This document shows positions 10,901 through 23,400 of a DNA stretch of 64,000 bases, one piece after another. The stretch's first letter is position 1; every line of letters begins with the position of its first letter. Source of the DNA: Periplaneta americana (taxonomy: Eukaryota; Arthropoda; Insecta; Blattodea; Blattidae); contig NC_091128.1 in the NCBI RefSeq assembly GCF_040183065.1, forward strand, positions 174,828,168-174,892,167, in the 5' to 3' direction. The position numbers and the translations under genes were made by a program. Under the pieces are notes generated by a model. That model was not told where the DNA came from. It made no database searches and saw only the letters and a program-made list of their open reading frames with translations.

Positions 10901-13900
10901 TTCGAGGCTACGTCGCTGTGGTTATAAATTACGGTCGCGAAGGAACGACAGCAGTTTTTTTCAGTTATTCAGTCAGTGAGTAAGCCAGAGCAAGCAAGCC
11001 AGACTTGTGTGCCGGAGTTCGACTCGAGTGTGCGTCCGCATCTGCGTCAGCGTCCGAAGGCCTGAGTTCGAGTGCAGTGGACCGCAGTTGGAGGGACCTG
11101 AGTTCGAGTGCAGTGGACCGCAGTTGGAGGGACCTGAGTTCGAGTACAGTGGACTGTCTCTGAAGGTCTGTGGTTCGAGATACTGTGAACTCGAGTGACT
11201 GAGCTAGAAGAACTGTGAACTGAGAACTGATAGTTCTGATTTGTAAATAGTGCTTTGTAAATATTAGTTAAGATTAACAGTTCATTGTTGTTCGTACTAG
11301 TCCAAGTAAATTGTCATTGTCATCAGTGGAGTGCTATAACGAATACTGTGTTGAGTGAAAATCCAATTGTTGACGAGAGCGTTTAAGGCGAATTGTAGAA
11401 AGGAATTATTGTTGTGAGGAATAAATTACATTGTTGTTACTAATAAAATTCACAATATATATAAGAAGTGTCGAGTGAAAATGCACCAAGTCCATCTTCA
11501 CTTTCTTATGGATTTCCCCTGTTTTGAAAGTGGTAAAAATAATTTATATCTAAAACAATAGGGTATCTAATCCTAGTTTAAAACAAAAGATTTCATAGCC
11601 TCAAAGGAATCAATATGTACTGTTGGTTTACTTTAAAAATTGCTTTCTCTTTTTCTACATGACCTTAAAGTACATCTCAAAATAAATTGTCTGGTTCAAA
11701 AGGCACTGATTATCTAAATGTTGGTGCCTACTGAAAAGTATTTTCCTATGGACTAAGTGCATTTTGATTAAATGCTCCCTGTATACATAGTACGGTACAT
11801 AAATAATGTACTAATAGGAAAAATTTAATATTTTTTTTACAACACTCACTTAACATTATAGTGATGTTCGTTAATGTGATTCACAGTCTTATAATGTAGT
11901 TCATACAATAAAACCTCATTTTAATGTTTCCGTTTTTTAAGGAATAATTTGTTAAGTCCCAGTAAAATTATCATAAGAATAATGTAATTAATTTCTGCTT
12001 TTAAGGAAACCAGTTTAAGGAAAATTCTGCTTTTAATGAATACTTTTCAAGTGGATTTTGTGATAATGAAACCCAAAATATCAAATCGACTTTCAATAAT
12101 CAATAATAACAGCATATTCTATAGTGCATCTCAATCGATAGTAATGTGGTGCCATGCAGTGACGTTATTGTCATAATTCTTTATAGTCTCCATTTAAGGG
12201 AAAGAAGTAATCCCTCAGATATTCGTTAAAAAGGGGTTCTGCTGTATTTCAGAAAGTTAATTTTAGTTTTATATCTTTTTCTAGAATAATTCTTCACTCA
12301 TCATCATCATCATCATCATCATCATCTTTATCTTTATCTTTATCTTTCTGTTATCATCATATATCATCATATCATAATGATTATTATTCCAGAATGTAAT
12401 CTGAAGCATGTTGCAGTGTCCGTTACTTCTGTAACCATAACAGATAATTCTGTAGGACCAAAAAGTAATCTTTACATAGACGTAAATGATAATTTTTGTT
12501 AAGTTACAAAAACTGATTACATACACAACTATTACTACTTTCAAAAGCTGAACTAAAGGGAGGGGCTACTCATCAATTAGCACTGGTCAGCTTGATGAGT
12601 TAATGACTGAATTTGGTATAATTTTCCTCTATTCAATACCTAATTCCCTCTTTACCCTTTCCTATCCAGTCCTCTGACTGAACTCTTACTTTCTTCGATC
12701 CCGACGGCATTAGAGCATTCGAGGCCTACGGGTTCATTTCCCTTTCCTTCCTCCTCTTTCTACTTTTCTGTTCCTAGTGCTGACCTGCTATGGCACTAAA
12801 ATCGTCCTCCAGTGGCTTAAGAGAGGGAAAGCTGGTGATCAATAAGATCTCCCAGCTAGGTCCAATGGACCCGTAGACCAACAGCAGGTGTGGTCTTCCA
12901 GACATTCTGGCAGGGGCGTATACTGGTTAAAGGGTTTGGGCTACCGCTGACCCTATTATTACACAAAATATATCTAACAATTACTTTAATTTTAATTACT
13001 ATGGTAAAACTAATAATACAAAATTATTACATTATGTTATATTATAAACTTTTTCTTTTGTAATTTCCTTGGGCTACCGCCGGTAGCCCCGGTAGCCCGC
13101 AAAATACGCCCCTGCATTCTGGGGGTTGTGTGTGAATGAAGTAGCCACCAAAACGTTAAAATATGGTGTTCACTTAAATCGGCTACAATTTGCCATTTTC
13201 ACATGATAATATCTTTGAAAAATACTGGAGTGCAAGAGGTCAAATGACTTTATTGTCAAACGCCTGGCATTAGAAAACAACAACAACAACGAAAAACTTT
13301 TATAACACTAGTGTGAAAATAACACTTTCAACAGTTTGCATCGATTGTCATTTGTTTCCCACCTGATGTCTAATGGTAGCAATCGCAACTAATCAATGAA
13401 GCAGTTTAAACAAAGCCAGGCCATTTTTTAAAAACGACTGTTTCTTGGTTAAGAAACATACAAGAAACATGCACAGATTAAATAGACTGTTTCACAACCA
13501 TTTTATCGATAACTATAACTTTTCCATCAGTAATAATAACGTGAATATGAATATGATGACTGAATGTAGGAAGCTTCAGTAAAGTTGAAATGCCGAATCT
13601 GATGTTGCAGTATCGATGCACTGCCTGGAGCACGAGCAGTGCCTGGCCGCGAGCGGGCTGGATCTGCACTCGTGTCTGCACTTCCTGCTCGACTTGTACT
13701 CGCAGTGGACTCTGCCCCAGTCAGGCACACCCCTGCAGCTGGTGAGCGAGGCAGTACGCTCCGTGCTCGCCATCTCAGACCTCTTCACGGAGAAGGCGCA
13801 GTTCCAGTGGATGCTGGCCACCTGCCTGGAGCTAGGCCGGCACCACCCGTGCGAAGACGAGATCCTGCACCAGTACTTGGTGCTGGGGGCGTGCAAGGCG

Positions 13901-16900
13901 GCGGCAGTGCTGGGGCCGGATGCCGAGGTGCTGGAGCGCGTGCGCAAGCTGGTGGACGGCAGCCTGCGCTCCAGCTTCCTGCCCGCACGCATCGCGGGCC
14001 TGCACGGAGTGCTGTATATACTGCAAGGGGCGCAGCCCGCCAGCGACGTGCAGCCCCTGGCAGTGGAGTACATCCAGCAACACATCGACAAGCAGCGCAG
14101 CGAGGAGCACCACCTGCTCATGTGGGGGCTCGTGTTCTTCCTCCTGGAGAACTTGGAGGACCAGATGGTGGAGACGGAGGTGGCGCCTGCCGTGTTGCAG
14201 CTGGCACTCACGCTGGTGGGCGCATCGGGCCTCGCACCCAGCGTGCACCTGGCGCTGCTTCAGGTCTGCATTCCATACCGCACAAGTTAATTTGCTTGTA
14301 TTGATACAGATTAGAAAAATTGCATTGCATAAAAGCATGCCAATTTTTATTTCTGAAAGCCTAACAGAGTCTGAGGGGAAAAAAAAAAAAATGTTGAAAT
14401 ATTCATTCATAGCATTCTGCCCAAGGGCTGGTCATTAAATTATTTATTGTTGTTTAGAGGGGATTTATTTATTTCTATTATGTTTTTTTGGGTAGCTCAG
14501 TTGGCAGAGCAGCTGGCTACGGACTGGAAGGTCCGGGGTTCGATCCCAGGTGGTGACAGGATTTTTTCTCGTTGCCAAACTTTCAGAACGGCCCCAAGGT
14601 TCACTCAGCCTCCTATAAAATTGAGTACCGGGTCTTTCCCGGGGGTAAAAGGCGGTCAGAGCATGTTGCCGACCACACCACCTCATTCTAGTGCCGAGGT
14701 CATGGAAAGCATGGGGCTCTACCTCCATGCCCCCCAACTGCCTTCATGGCATGTTACGGGGATACCTTTACCTTTTTTTTACCTTTACTTAACGACGCTG
14801 TATCAACTACGAGGTTATTTAGCGTCGATGAGATTGGTGATAGGAAGATGGTATTTGGCGAGATGAGGTCGAGGATTCGCCATAGATTACCTGGCATTTA
14901 CCTTACGGTTGGGGAAAACCTCGGAAAAACCCCAAGCAGGTAATCAGCCCAAGTGGGGATCGAACCCGAGCCCGAGTGTAACTTCAGACTGGCAGGCAAG
15001 CACCTTAACCAACTGAGCCACGCCGGTGGCTATTTCTATTATTAATTTAAGTAACGTTAAAAGAAGATTTGAACTTTCACTACAAACCCAGCATTCTCCA
15101 ATCTTTCCTTTTTTCACATTCCTTTTAGTCTCCGCATATGGTCCATGTACAGAGAGAGGCAGCGAAGTTACCGCAGTATTCAGGGGACGCCGGGGAACAG
15201 ATTGTCCACAATCCATTGCTCGACTCACCAGTAAACTGTAGCAGCACAGTGAGCATTCAGTCTCATTACGGTAGCCCAATGAAATCTTCACGCCGATTGG
15301 CGCAGGAGTTGATATTACACAAAGATCGGCATTACCGGGACTGAAAATGCTGCACTTCCATTGTTACAAAGTGTCAATTGTTCATCAGTTAACACAATGG
15401 GATCCAGCTGCCCGTGTAAATTTCTGTCGGTGGATGCTACAATCTGTCCATAATGGTATTGTCGATCCTTCTCTTTTAGTTATGACGGACGAAACTTAGT
15501 TCCGTTTAAGTGGATATGTGAATTCTCAGAATTCATGGATTTGGGACAGAAAATTTACAAGAACATCCACATACTCTTGAAGGCCTGAAATATGAAGTCA
15601 TGTGAGTGATATCTGAAATTTCAGAGGCGGAGATATGAGTTTCGGAATTTTTTAACACAATGCAACATTTGTATCGAGAACGCAGGATATAATTTTTAAC
15701 AGCTGCTTTGATGAAAGGTAAGATCTACACCAGTTTTCAACTTCATTCATTCATTAATTCATTAGGTAATTCTTACCGTAATGAAACTGAACGCCCGTCC
15801 TTTGCTGCTACAGCTTACTGGTGAGTCGAGCAGTCTGTTCTGACATCCCCAGCATAGTGAGGTAACTTTTCACTGCCTCTCTCTGTATCTTAATGTTGTC
15901 TATCATCTAATATCTTCTTCTACTCCGAACTTTTTTTTATGTGTCCTTCAGTATCCCCTTCCATATATCCGAATGGGGAGATATGTTATTTTTTACTGTG
16001 GAATAGAGATGGGATAAACTGTTCTTTTTAAGAAACAGTTTCGACTGTAACAGTTTCATGAACGAAACTGTTCCAAAATAACAGTTTCAAAGAAACAGTT
16101 ACATAAGAATATGTTTACAACATCAGTGTCATCTGTTCCAAGTGTTCCAACTGTTTCAACCTCATCTGCTTCGGGAACATGTTTCAAAGCTCCTAAATAG
16201 CCTTTAAATCAATTGTTCAGTGTATTATGACAACGAAAGTCATTTTTCGTAGGTTACTGTTAAGGGTACAATAAATAACTATAATCAAAATGAATCGATT
16301 TTAGTAAAAATAAGGCATATAACCCTAGGAGAATTTAATAACGATGAAATTAGCCGTTATTTTTCGCGGTATATTAATAATTAACACTATGTTAGGACAC
16401 CATGAACATATTCTCCATCAATGGACAGCTAATAATTAGGAGATTTATTAGGGAATTTCATTCGTACAATTAAATTTCGCGATCCTAGATAGGCTACTGT
16501 TGCACGAAGGCCGTGTGGAACATGGATAATATTATATCTACTTTCAATTGAAGGTCAATGATAGTTCTACACGTGGCGTTTGCAGGTAACAAAGAAGAGG
16601 AAAACTGTTTAGAAATTGAACTGTTTATCTCTTGGAACCATGTGAGACGTTGAAGTGATCACTGGAGCAGTGTAACTCCCTTTGGAACAGTTGGAACAGG
16701 TTATATCACGAAGCAGTTTCAATTGTGAAACAGTTTCAAATAAACTGTTCCAGCTATTTTTACCCATCTCTACTGTGGAAAGATTCATATTTGCAGTTTT
16801 TCTTGGGAAAGATAAATGCGGTAGCTTCCCGTTCTCCGCTTTCCGCGCATCACTCTCTCTTTCGCTTTTAAAAACACCAGCGGGCTCCAGCGTGGAGATG

Positions 16901-19404
16901 AGAATGGATTTGACTAATTATGCCCTCTAGACTTCACCAAAATTCACCTGTCAGTGTTTTTGACCCGATCCCAATTAGCCTTTTCCCTCTGTTGAAATAT
17001 AGTAAAATTATACTAGTGAAAGGTATACCTCCCCCCTAAAGGGAATTATTTAGATTTAGATGGTTAATACTTCTTGGAATATTCCGTGTCGCTATAGGCC
17101 ATGAAGAGCCAAGACTGACCAACCGACTTCTGGGCTCAGTAGAGGTGAACGATCATCCAACCAAAATGAGAGTAACGTGTGGTCAGCAGAATTATCCCCC
17201 CAGTCGTTATACCTGTTGGGATATTTGCGTTTATGAATACTCTTTGTAATTCGAAATTTTCTCGGGCTTCCAGCCAGGTCATAAGTTGGTGATCCACCGA
17301 CGTTTCGAGGTGTTCATCTTCCTCATCTTCAGGGTTAAATGATATCTGAGGATACCCAGCTCCTTAATTTATAGTGCCAGAGGGAGTCAGCCGAGGAGCT
17401 GTGCGCCGATTGGCTGTTATTAGTGCGGACGTTCTCGCCGCGGTCCGCACTAATAACAGCCAATCAGCGCACAGCTCCTCGGCTGACTCCCTCTGGCACT
17501 ATAAATTAAGGAGCTGCGTACCCTTAGTTATCATTTAACCCTGAAGATGAGGAAGATGAACATCCTCGAAACGTCGGTGGATCACCAACTCATGACCTGG
17601 CCACAGTATAGAGAACATACAGTAAAGACACCTAAGCCATTTCGTGGGAACAAATTCTGAGTGCGCATGTCACGAAACCGGGTGTATTATCTGGAACCTC
17701 CACCAGATGGATCTCCATCTACGCAGGGCTGGCATAATTTAATATTAACTGAAAACATTCATTACTCATCTTTTAACAATTTTAAAAACATGAGGCAAAG
17801 GAATGGAAATATAACCATAATAATAATTACTTCCGTATGCAATCATCATGAAAATATTCACTAATTGACGCTAACGTTCAAGTCACTGTTTGAGGCTTAT
17901 GTTGGTAAAACTGATCCAAGTACAACATAATACACCATGGCGTCCGTTGCGGTGGAGTGCGAACATGAACGTCAACAATGGATATAAGTATTTTGACTTC
18001 CTAGCGACATAATATTAATGATAGATAATATACATACAAGATTATTCGTATTACTGACCAATAAAATAAATTTTAAATAAATATTTTACTAATATTTTGA
18101 TACTGGTTTGATACTAGCGACATAGTTGGATTCATTGAGAACTAGACCTTACTGAGCTTGAATTTAGTACCAACAACATCAAAGGAGCCGACAAGAATTG
18201 TCCCTACTGATTCTTCTTATACTGTGACCTGGCTGGAAGCCCGAGAAAATTTCGAATTATCACGTCGCCAGGAAAGCTTCAGTAGTTATTTCAATACTCT
18301 TTGTTTTTTCCTAAAGTAGGTTATTTTACTATGCTTTATCAACAGCTTAGGTTATTTAGCGTCTGAATGAGATGGAGGTGATAATGCCGGTGAAATGAGT
18401 CCAGGATCCATCACCGAAAGTCACCCAGCATTTGCTCATATTGGGTTGAGGAAAAATCCTGGAAAAAACCTCAACCAGGTAACTTGCCCTGACTGGGAAT
18501 CGAACCCGGGCCACCTGGTTTCGCTGCCAGATGTGAACCTCCTCTTTGTTACAATATACTAACATCATGAATGGTGGGTAACTGATACAGGGTCTGGAGC
18601 GACTGGTGGTGACAGGGTCAGTGGGTGGCAAGGTGGCCGAGCAGGTGACGAAGCTGGCTGTGGAACGCGTCCAGCACCCCAACCCCGCTGTGGCCACCCC
18701 TGCGCTGCAGCTACTGCTGTCGTGCATGTACACGGAGCGGTCAGACGATCTCAAAGACCCCGAGTTCCTGATGCAGGCCATGGAGAAGACATCCGCACTC
18801 TTCGACAGAATCAAGAAGGGCTACCCCTTCGAGGTGGAGTTGCTGTGTGGCGTGCTGCCTAGCCTGCTCACAGACTTCTTCCCGCCCTCCGAGATCATGA
18901 CCAAAGTCATCGGGGAGTTCCTGTCTACACAGCAGCCACATCCTCGCTTGCTGGCTGGCGTCGTCTTCCAGGTGGGTAGCACTAAAGACTGGTTCACAAT
19001 AAACCGGGAACGAGGATGGAGAGTGGAGACCGTGAACGTGGAGATTTTTTATTCACATTGGAAACGACTATGCATATTGATATGCAAGTCATTGACTATG
19101 TGTAAAGTCGGTACTACGCATTCTTATTTTATATATATATATGTATAATTGACCAATGGCATTCTCTTTTTTCTTCTCTTTTCCTTGTGTGCCTTTTGGT
19201 TGTAACTGACATTGGCCTAAGAAAGGTGTGATGGTTTTAATTCATATCTGGTAACAAGATCCCAATTTTAGCCAGAAAGTCACTGAACGTTTTGCTGAAA
19301 ATGACAGGAAAATATAATTCAAGTATACAACAGTTTAGAAAACTTCAAAGTTCGTGAATTTATTATATTTTTTTTTATTACTAGGTCTATGATTGTTACT
19401 CTAC

Positions 19405-19452
<48 letters not shown>

Positions 19453-20388
19453 GCAGAATAAATATGGGAAATGCCTGTTATTATTCGGTTGAGAAGCTTT
19501 TGTCATCCAGTCTGCTCTCAAAAAGTTTGAAAGTTAGAATTTATAAAACAGTTATATTACCGGTTGTTCTGTATGGTTGTGAAACTTGGACTCTCACTTT
19601 GAGAGAGGAACAAGGCATTGGATTGGAATCCGCAGGGCAGCAGAGGAATTGGCAAACCCAAGATAACCTGGAAACGAACTGTTCTCACAGAAGCAAAAAC
19701 GATGGGGAAGACATGGAGTGAGATCAAGGCATTGGCAGGAATAGTCAGATGGAGAAGCTTTCTGAGAGCCTTATGTTCCACGCAGGAATGATGGGAAGAT
19801 TGATTGGTTGGTTGGTTGGTTGGTTGGTTGGGTTTGGGTTTGGGTTGGTTTTGGTTTTGGTTTTGGTTTTGGTTTTGGGGTTGGGGTTGGGGCTGGGGTT
19901 GGGGTTGGGGTTGGGTTTGGGGTTGGGGTTGGGTTTGGGTTGGGTTGGGTTTAGTTGAGAGAGAGGGGGGGAACAGAGGTTAAGGGTGTTTGAGAATAAG
20001 GTGCTTAGGAAAATTGTTGGGGCTAAGAGGGATGAAGTTACAAGAGAATGGAGAAAGTTACACAACACAGAACTGCACGCATTGTATACTTCACCTGACA
20101 TAATTAGGAACATTAAATCCAGACGTTTGAGATGGGCAGGGCATGTAGCATGTATATACGTATATACGTATGGACGAATCCAGAAATGCATATAGTGTTA
20201 GTTGGGAAGCCAGAAGGAAAAAGACCTTTGGGGAGGCCGAGACGTAATGGGAGGATAATATTAAAATGGATTTGAGAGAGGAGGATATGATTGTAGAGAC
20301 TGGATTAATCTTGCTCAGGATAGGGACCAATGGCGGGCTTGTGTGAGGGCGGCAATGAACCTCCGGTTTTTTTAAAAGCCATAAGTAA

Positions 20389-20437
<49 letters not shown>

Positions 20438-23400
20438 GCAGTACCTGTGCGCTCCGCTGCACCCGTTAGAAATAAATATAAAGTAATTACATAATTAAAA
20501 TAGGACGTTTGATCCAGGGAACATTCTTGTTTCATAGAAGGATAAATCATTTAATATGTTACTTAATTTGAATTGTATTTAAATAATTAAAATGCGGTCA
20601 TTTTGGTCTAGAGAGCAATCATTTGGTGCAATGACAATTCCTTTAACATGTTTCTTAATTGTTATTACATGCAACCATAGTTTAATGAAGATTGACATAT
20701 CATTTAGTTTTAATGTGTATACTTTATATTACTTGCTATATGTTTCAGAAGTTACTGTAATAACATTGTAGAATTATGTCCATCTAGAGAAACTACACTT
20801 TCCAATGGTGAAATAATAATTAAACAATTAATTAGCTTCCGATATTACTTCATACAAACACAGAAACATTCTCTTAGGCAATGTTTCATAGCTTTCGATT
20901 GTTGTTGTCCAAGGCCCCTTATAGACGAAGTCATTTGTTTTTATTTCAGTACAGCGCCTTAGATGTTGTTATTGTAATTTTAAAACTCATTTATCTCATT
21001 AAATATCAGTCCTATAAAATTTTTTCAAAGAATAAAACTTATCGGAAGTTATTTTTAAAGAAACGTTTGTTATGTAATATTTTTCATGAAAATTAATAAT
21101 ACCGGGTAAGCGAGATATTTCGATTTATTTAATTCAGGCCCCCTCTTAACCCCCCTTTTAAATAAAGTATTTTGAATGCTATACAGCCTAAAATCTAAGT
21201 TACAACGAACTTAATTTATATTCCAATTTTCATATAAATCAGTTCAGCCATTATCGCATGAAACAGTAACAGACAGACAGACAGACAGACATACAAACAA
21301 AAATTTCAAAAATGCGATTTTCCGTTTCAGGATGGATAATTATACATGTTAACACCAATTATTTTTGGAAAATCGAAAATTACCAGAAAAATTTTGGCTA
21401 CAGATTTATTATTAGTATAGATAATAAAACATTCACGATATAAAACAATAATTATTGTTACTTTTTGTTTCTAAGTGAATGTTCTGGCACTACTCAGACA
21501 AAGTGGCTTCAGCCGCCACTGACAAAATATACACAATAGTCCATTATATGCAGGAACACCTGAAATATGCAAAAATATATGATTAGTTTTATATATTCAT
21601 CACAGACGTTCAAAATATGTATAAAAATGTTTGTGCATTATTTTCAGTGGGCCAGTAAAAATATGCATTTGCATCCATAATAATGACCACATTAGGGCCT
21701 ATGGTTCTTTGTTTTAAATTAAAGGTCCTCGTTATGCTTGCAGGTATTCGAATGCGCATGTCAGCAATCACAGCTGTCACTCATTCAGGACTGGGTCGTA
21801 CTCAGTGTTGCCAACTTCACACAGTGCTCACCAGTCGGCATGGCATCATGGTGTCTGACTTGCTTCTTCATCAGTGCGTCAGTGAACCCCTGGCTCCGGG
21901 CTCTGTATCCTTGTTACAGAATGTCAGTTGAATTATCATACTGTCAATGTGTCAGTGTAACAAATGACCACATCGACTTTTAAGGCTGATTTTGTAATAA
22001 ATTAGTATCCACAAATAATGTTAACATGACGTCACATTATGCTCTTGAAATGTAAGAGAAATATTCAGTCACCAAAGAAATATGTATCGTTGGTACTTCA
22101 GTTGTTTGTTAGGTGTTATAGGTTAACAACTGCCAAAACTCCGCTGTAGGAGGTTACTAAACCTTAGCTCTGCGCTGAAGGCAGAATCGGAGTTTCCATC
22201 CATTAATCTGAACCATTGTTGCTACTGACTGACAAGTCATTTGATCACTGCTATCAGTTAAACATTCTCCTAACAAAATTATTCTGTCAGTTTCACTGTC
22301 TATTACATTAGCACTAGAAAAATGTGTATTTTCTATCAGAAATTAATACTCGTATTAATTAATATATGTACGTAGTGAAGATGACGTTCAAAACAGCACA
22401 CCATGTGGACACAAAATCTTCATGCATCTTAATTGAATGTGCGTTTTAAACTTGATTCTTTCAACTCATCCTACCTGTATGTAGTTTTCCTTGGCGCTAA
22501 GACAAATGTTGGGATGAGACTTAAAAGAAATTTATCACGGACATATATCTCTCTTCCCACACAGTTTAGACATTCCTCCAAATTAAAGCTTTCGAAATAG
22601 GAGCCTATATTCTCTTCATTGTCATGCGTGATAGTTACACCTAAATATTTAAATTAATTTACTACTTCTATATTTTTGGTTGGAGATCGATATATCTACA
22701 TCCTGGTTCCTTCTTTTTCTATTTAGTATCATGACCTTTGTTTTTGCCTCATTTATTTTCAAACCGACTTCAACTCCAGTCCTTTCCAATTTTTCTAATA
22801 TTTTTATCACTGGTCTTTGAATAACTATATTAAAGCATATGTTTCTGATAAAAAAAAAAAGATCCTAGCTTGCATGTAAAGGGACGTGAACTTAGAATCG
22901 ACGTCACTGTGAGATAAAAGTAACAAGTAATTAATGACGTAATCATAATACGACGTCTGTACGAGTAGATACACCGTGTGATGATGCATTGGATTACACA
23001 TTACTATTACCATCTTAACTGTTTGCAAGATTCCCTCACGTGCAGTCCCGGATTGGCCGCTGTGAATACGAGGACCGCAAACTGCTGTGTCTGGCAGCAG
23101 CAGACTTCTACCACCACGTGAGTTACTGACCTACCTTCATCATTACCAGTGACACTAGAATTTTTCGAATGATTTTTTCACGAATTTCTGCTAATTGAAC
23201 AGGCCTGCCAAGTTTCAAATCTAGAAAAAGCTGATATCAGTATCTGCAGAAGCTGACAGAGGATAAAAAAGGCTGACATTGAACTTAATTGCTATCTGAA
23301 GTAGTGACTTCAAAGAAGAAGTCAGTTTGCTCGTGAGATTTATTTTATTATAGCTTTCTGTAAGAATTTTTCATCAAATTCCTGTTCATAACATTTCCCT

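Larger units (their letters stand above)
17253..17604. mobile_element. Penelope-like terminal repeats fused head-to-head
   Basis: A palindrome with arms 17253-17430 and 17443-17604 around a very short centre at about 17436 (GCGGACGTTCTCGCCGCGGT). Each arm ends in the sequence CCTGGC..GGAAGCCCGAGAA or its reverse, as in the Penelope element at 6187-7507, and each holds a hammerhead-like core. No coding core remains, so this is the smallest form, with two inverted repeats directly joined. A further end piece of the family is at 18222-18290. Confidence 0.75.
19450..20380 (+). mobile_element. RTE/L1-like LINE fragment, family C, with nested insertion
   Basis: Encodes, with frame breaks, [54 protein letters not shown] and RRLRWAGHV, then the GRPRR and [12 protein letters not shown] motifs, the standard C-terminus of this LINE type. 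The copy is split at 19608-19955 by another LINE end. It is followed by an (ATT)n tail at 20391. Other copies: 35370-36265, 36315-37035 and 43396-43563. Confidence 0.85.

Noticed and set aside
10736-11198. Two open frames of about 63 codons in the LTR-like block
   Set aside because: Composition-driven and one merely reads through a 36-bp tandem repeat; no known domain.
13576-14438. Several long open frames on both strands over the large HTT exon
   Set aside because: They are shadows of the GC-rich huntingtin exon; only the frame starting near 13613 shows huntingtin motifs.
14491-14550. tRNA gene
   Set aside because: It has A and B boxes but no closed acceptor stem and continues into a SINE body. 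The same applies to the tRNA-like heads at 15000, 39180, 48960, 54400 and 61020.
19852-19950. Interstitial telomeric repeat
   Set aside because: The units drift continuously from a LINE tail and do not match the common insect telomere unit TTAGG.
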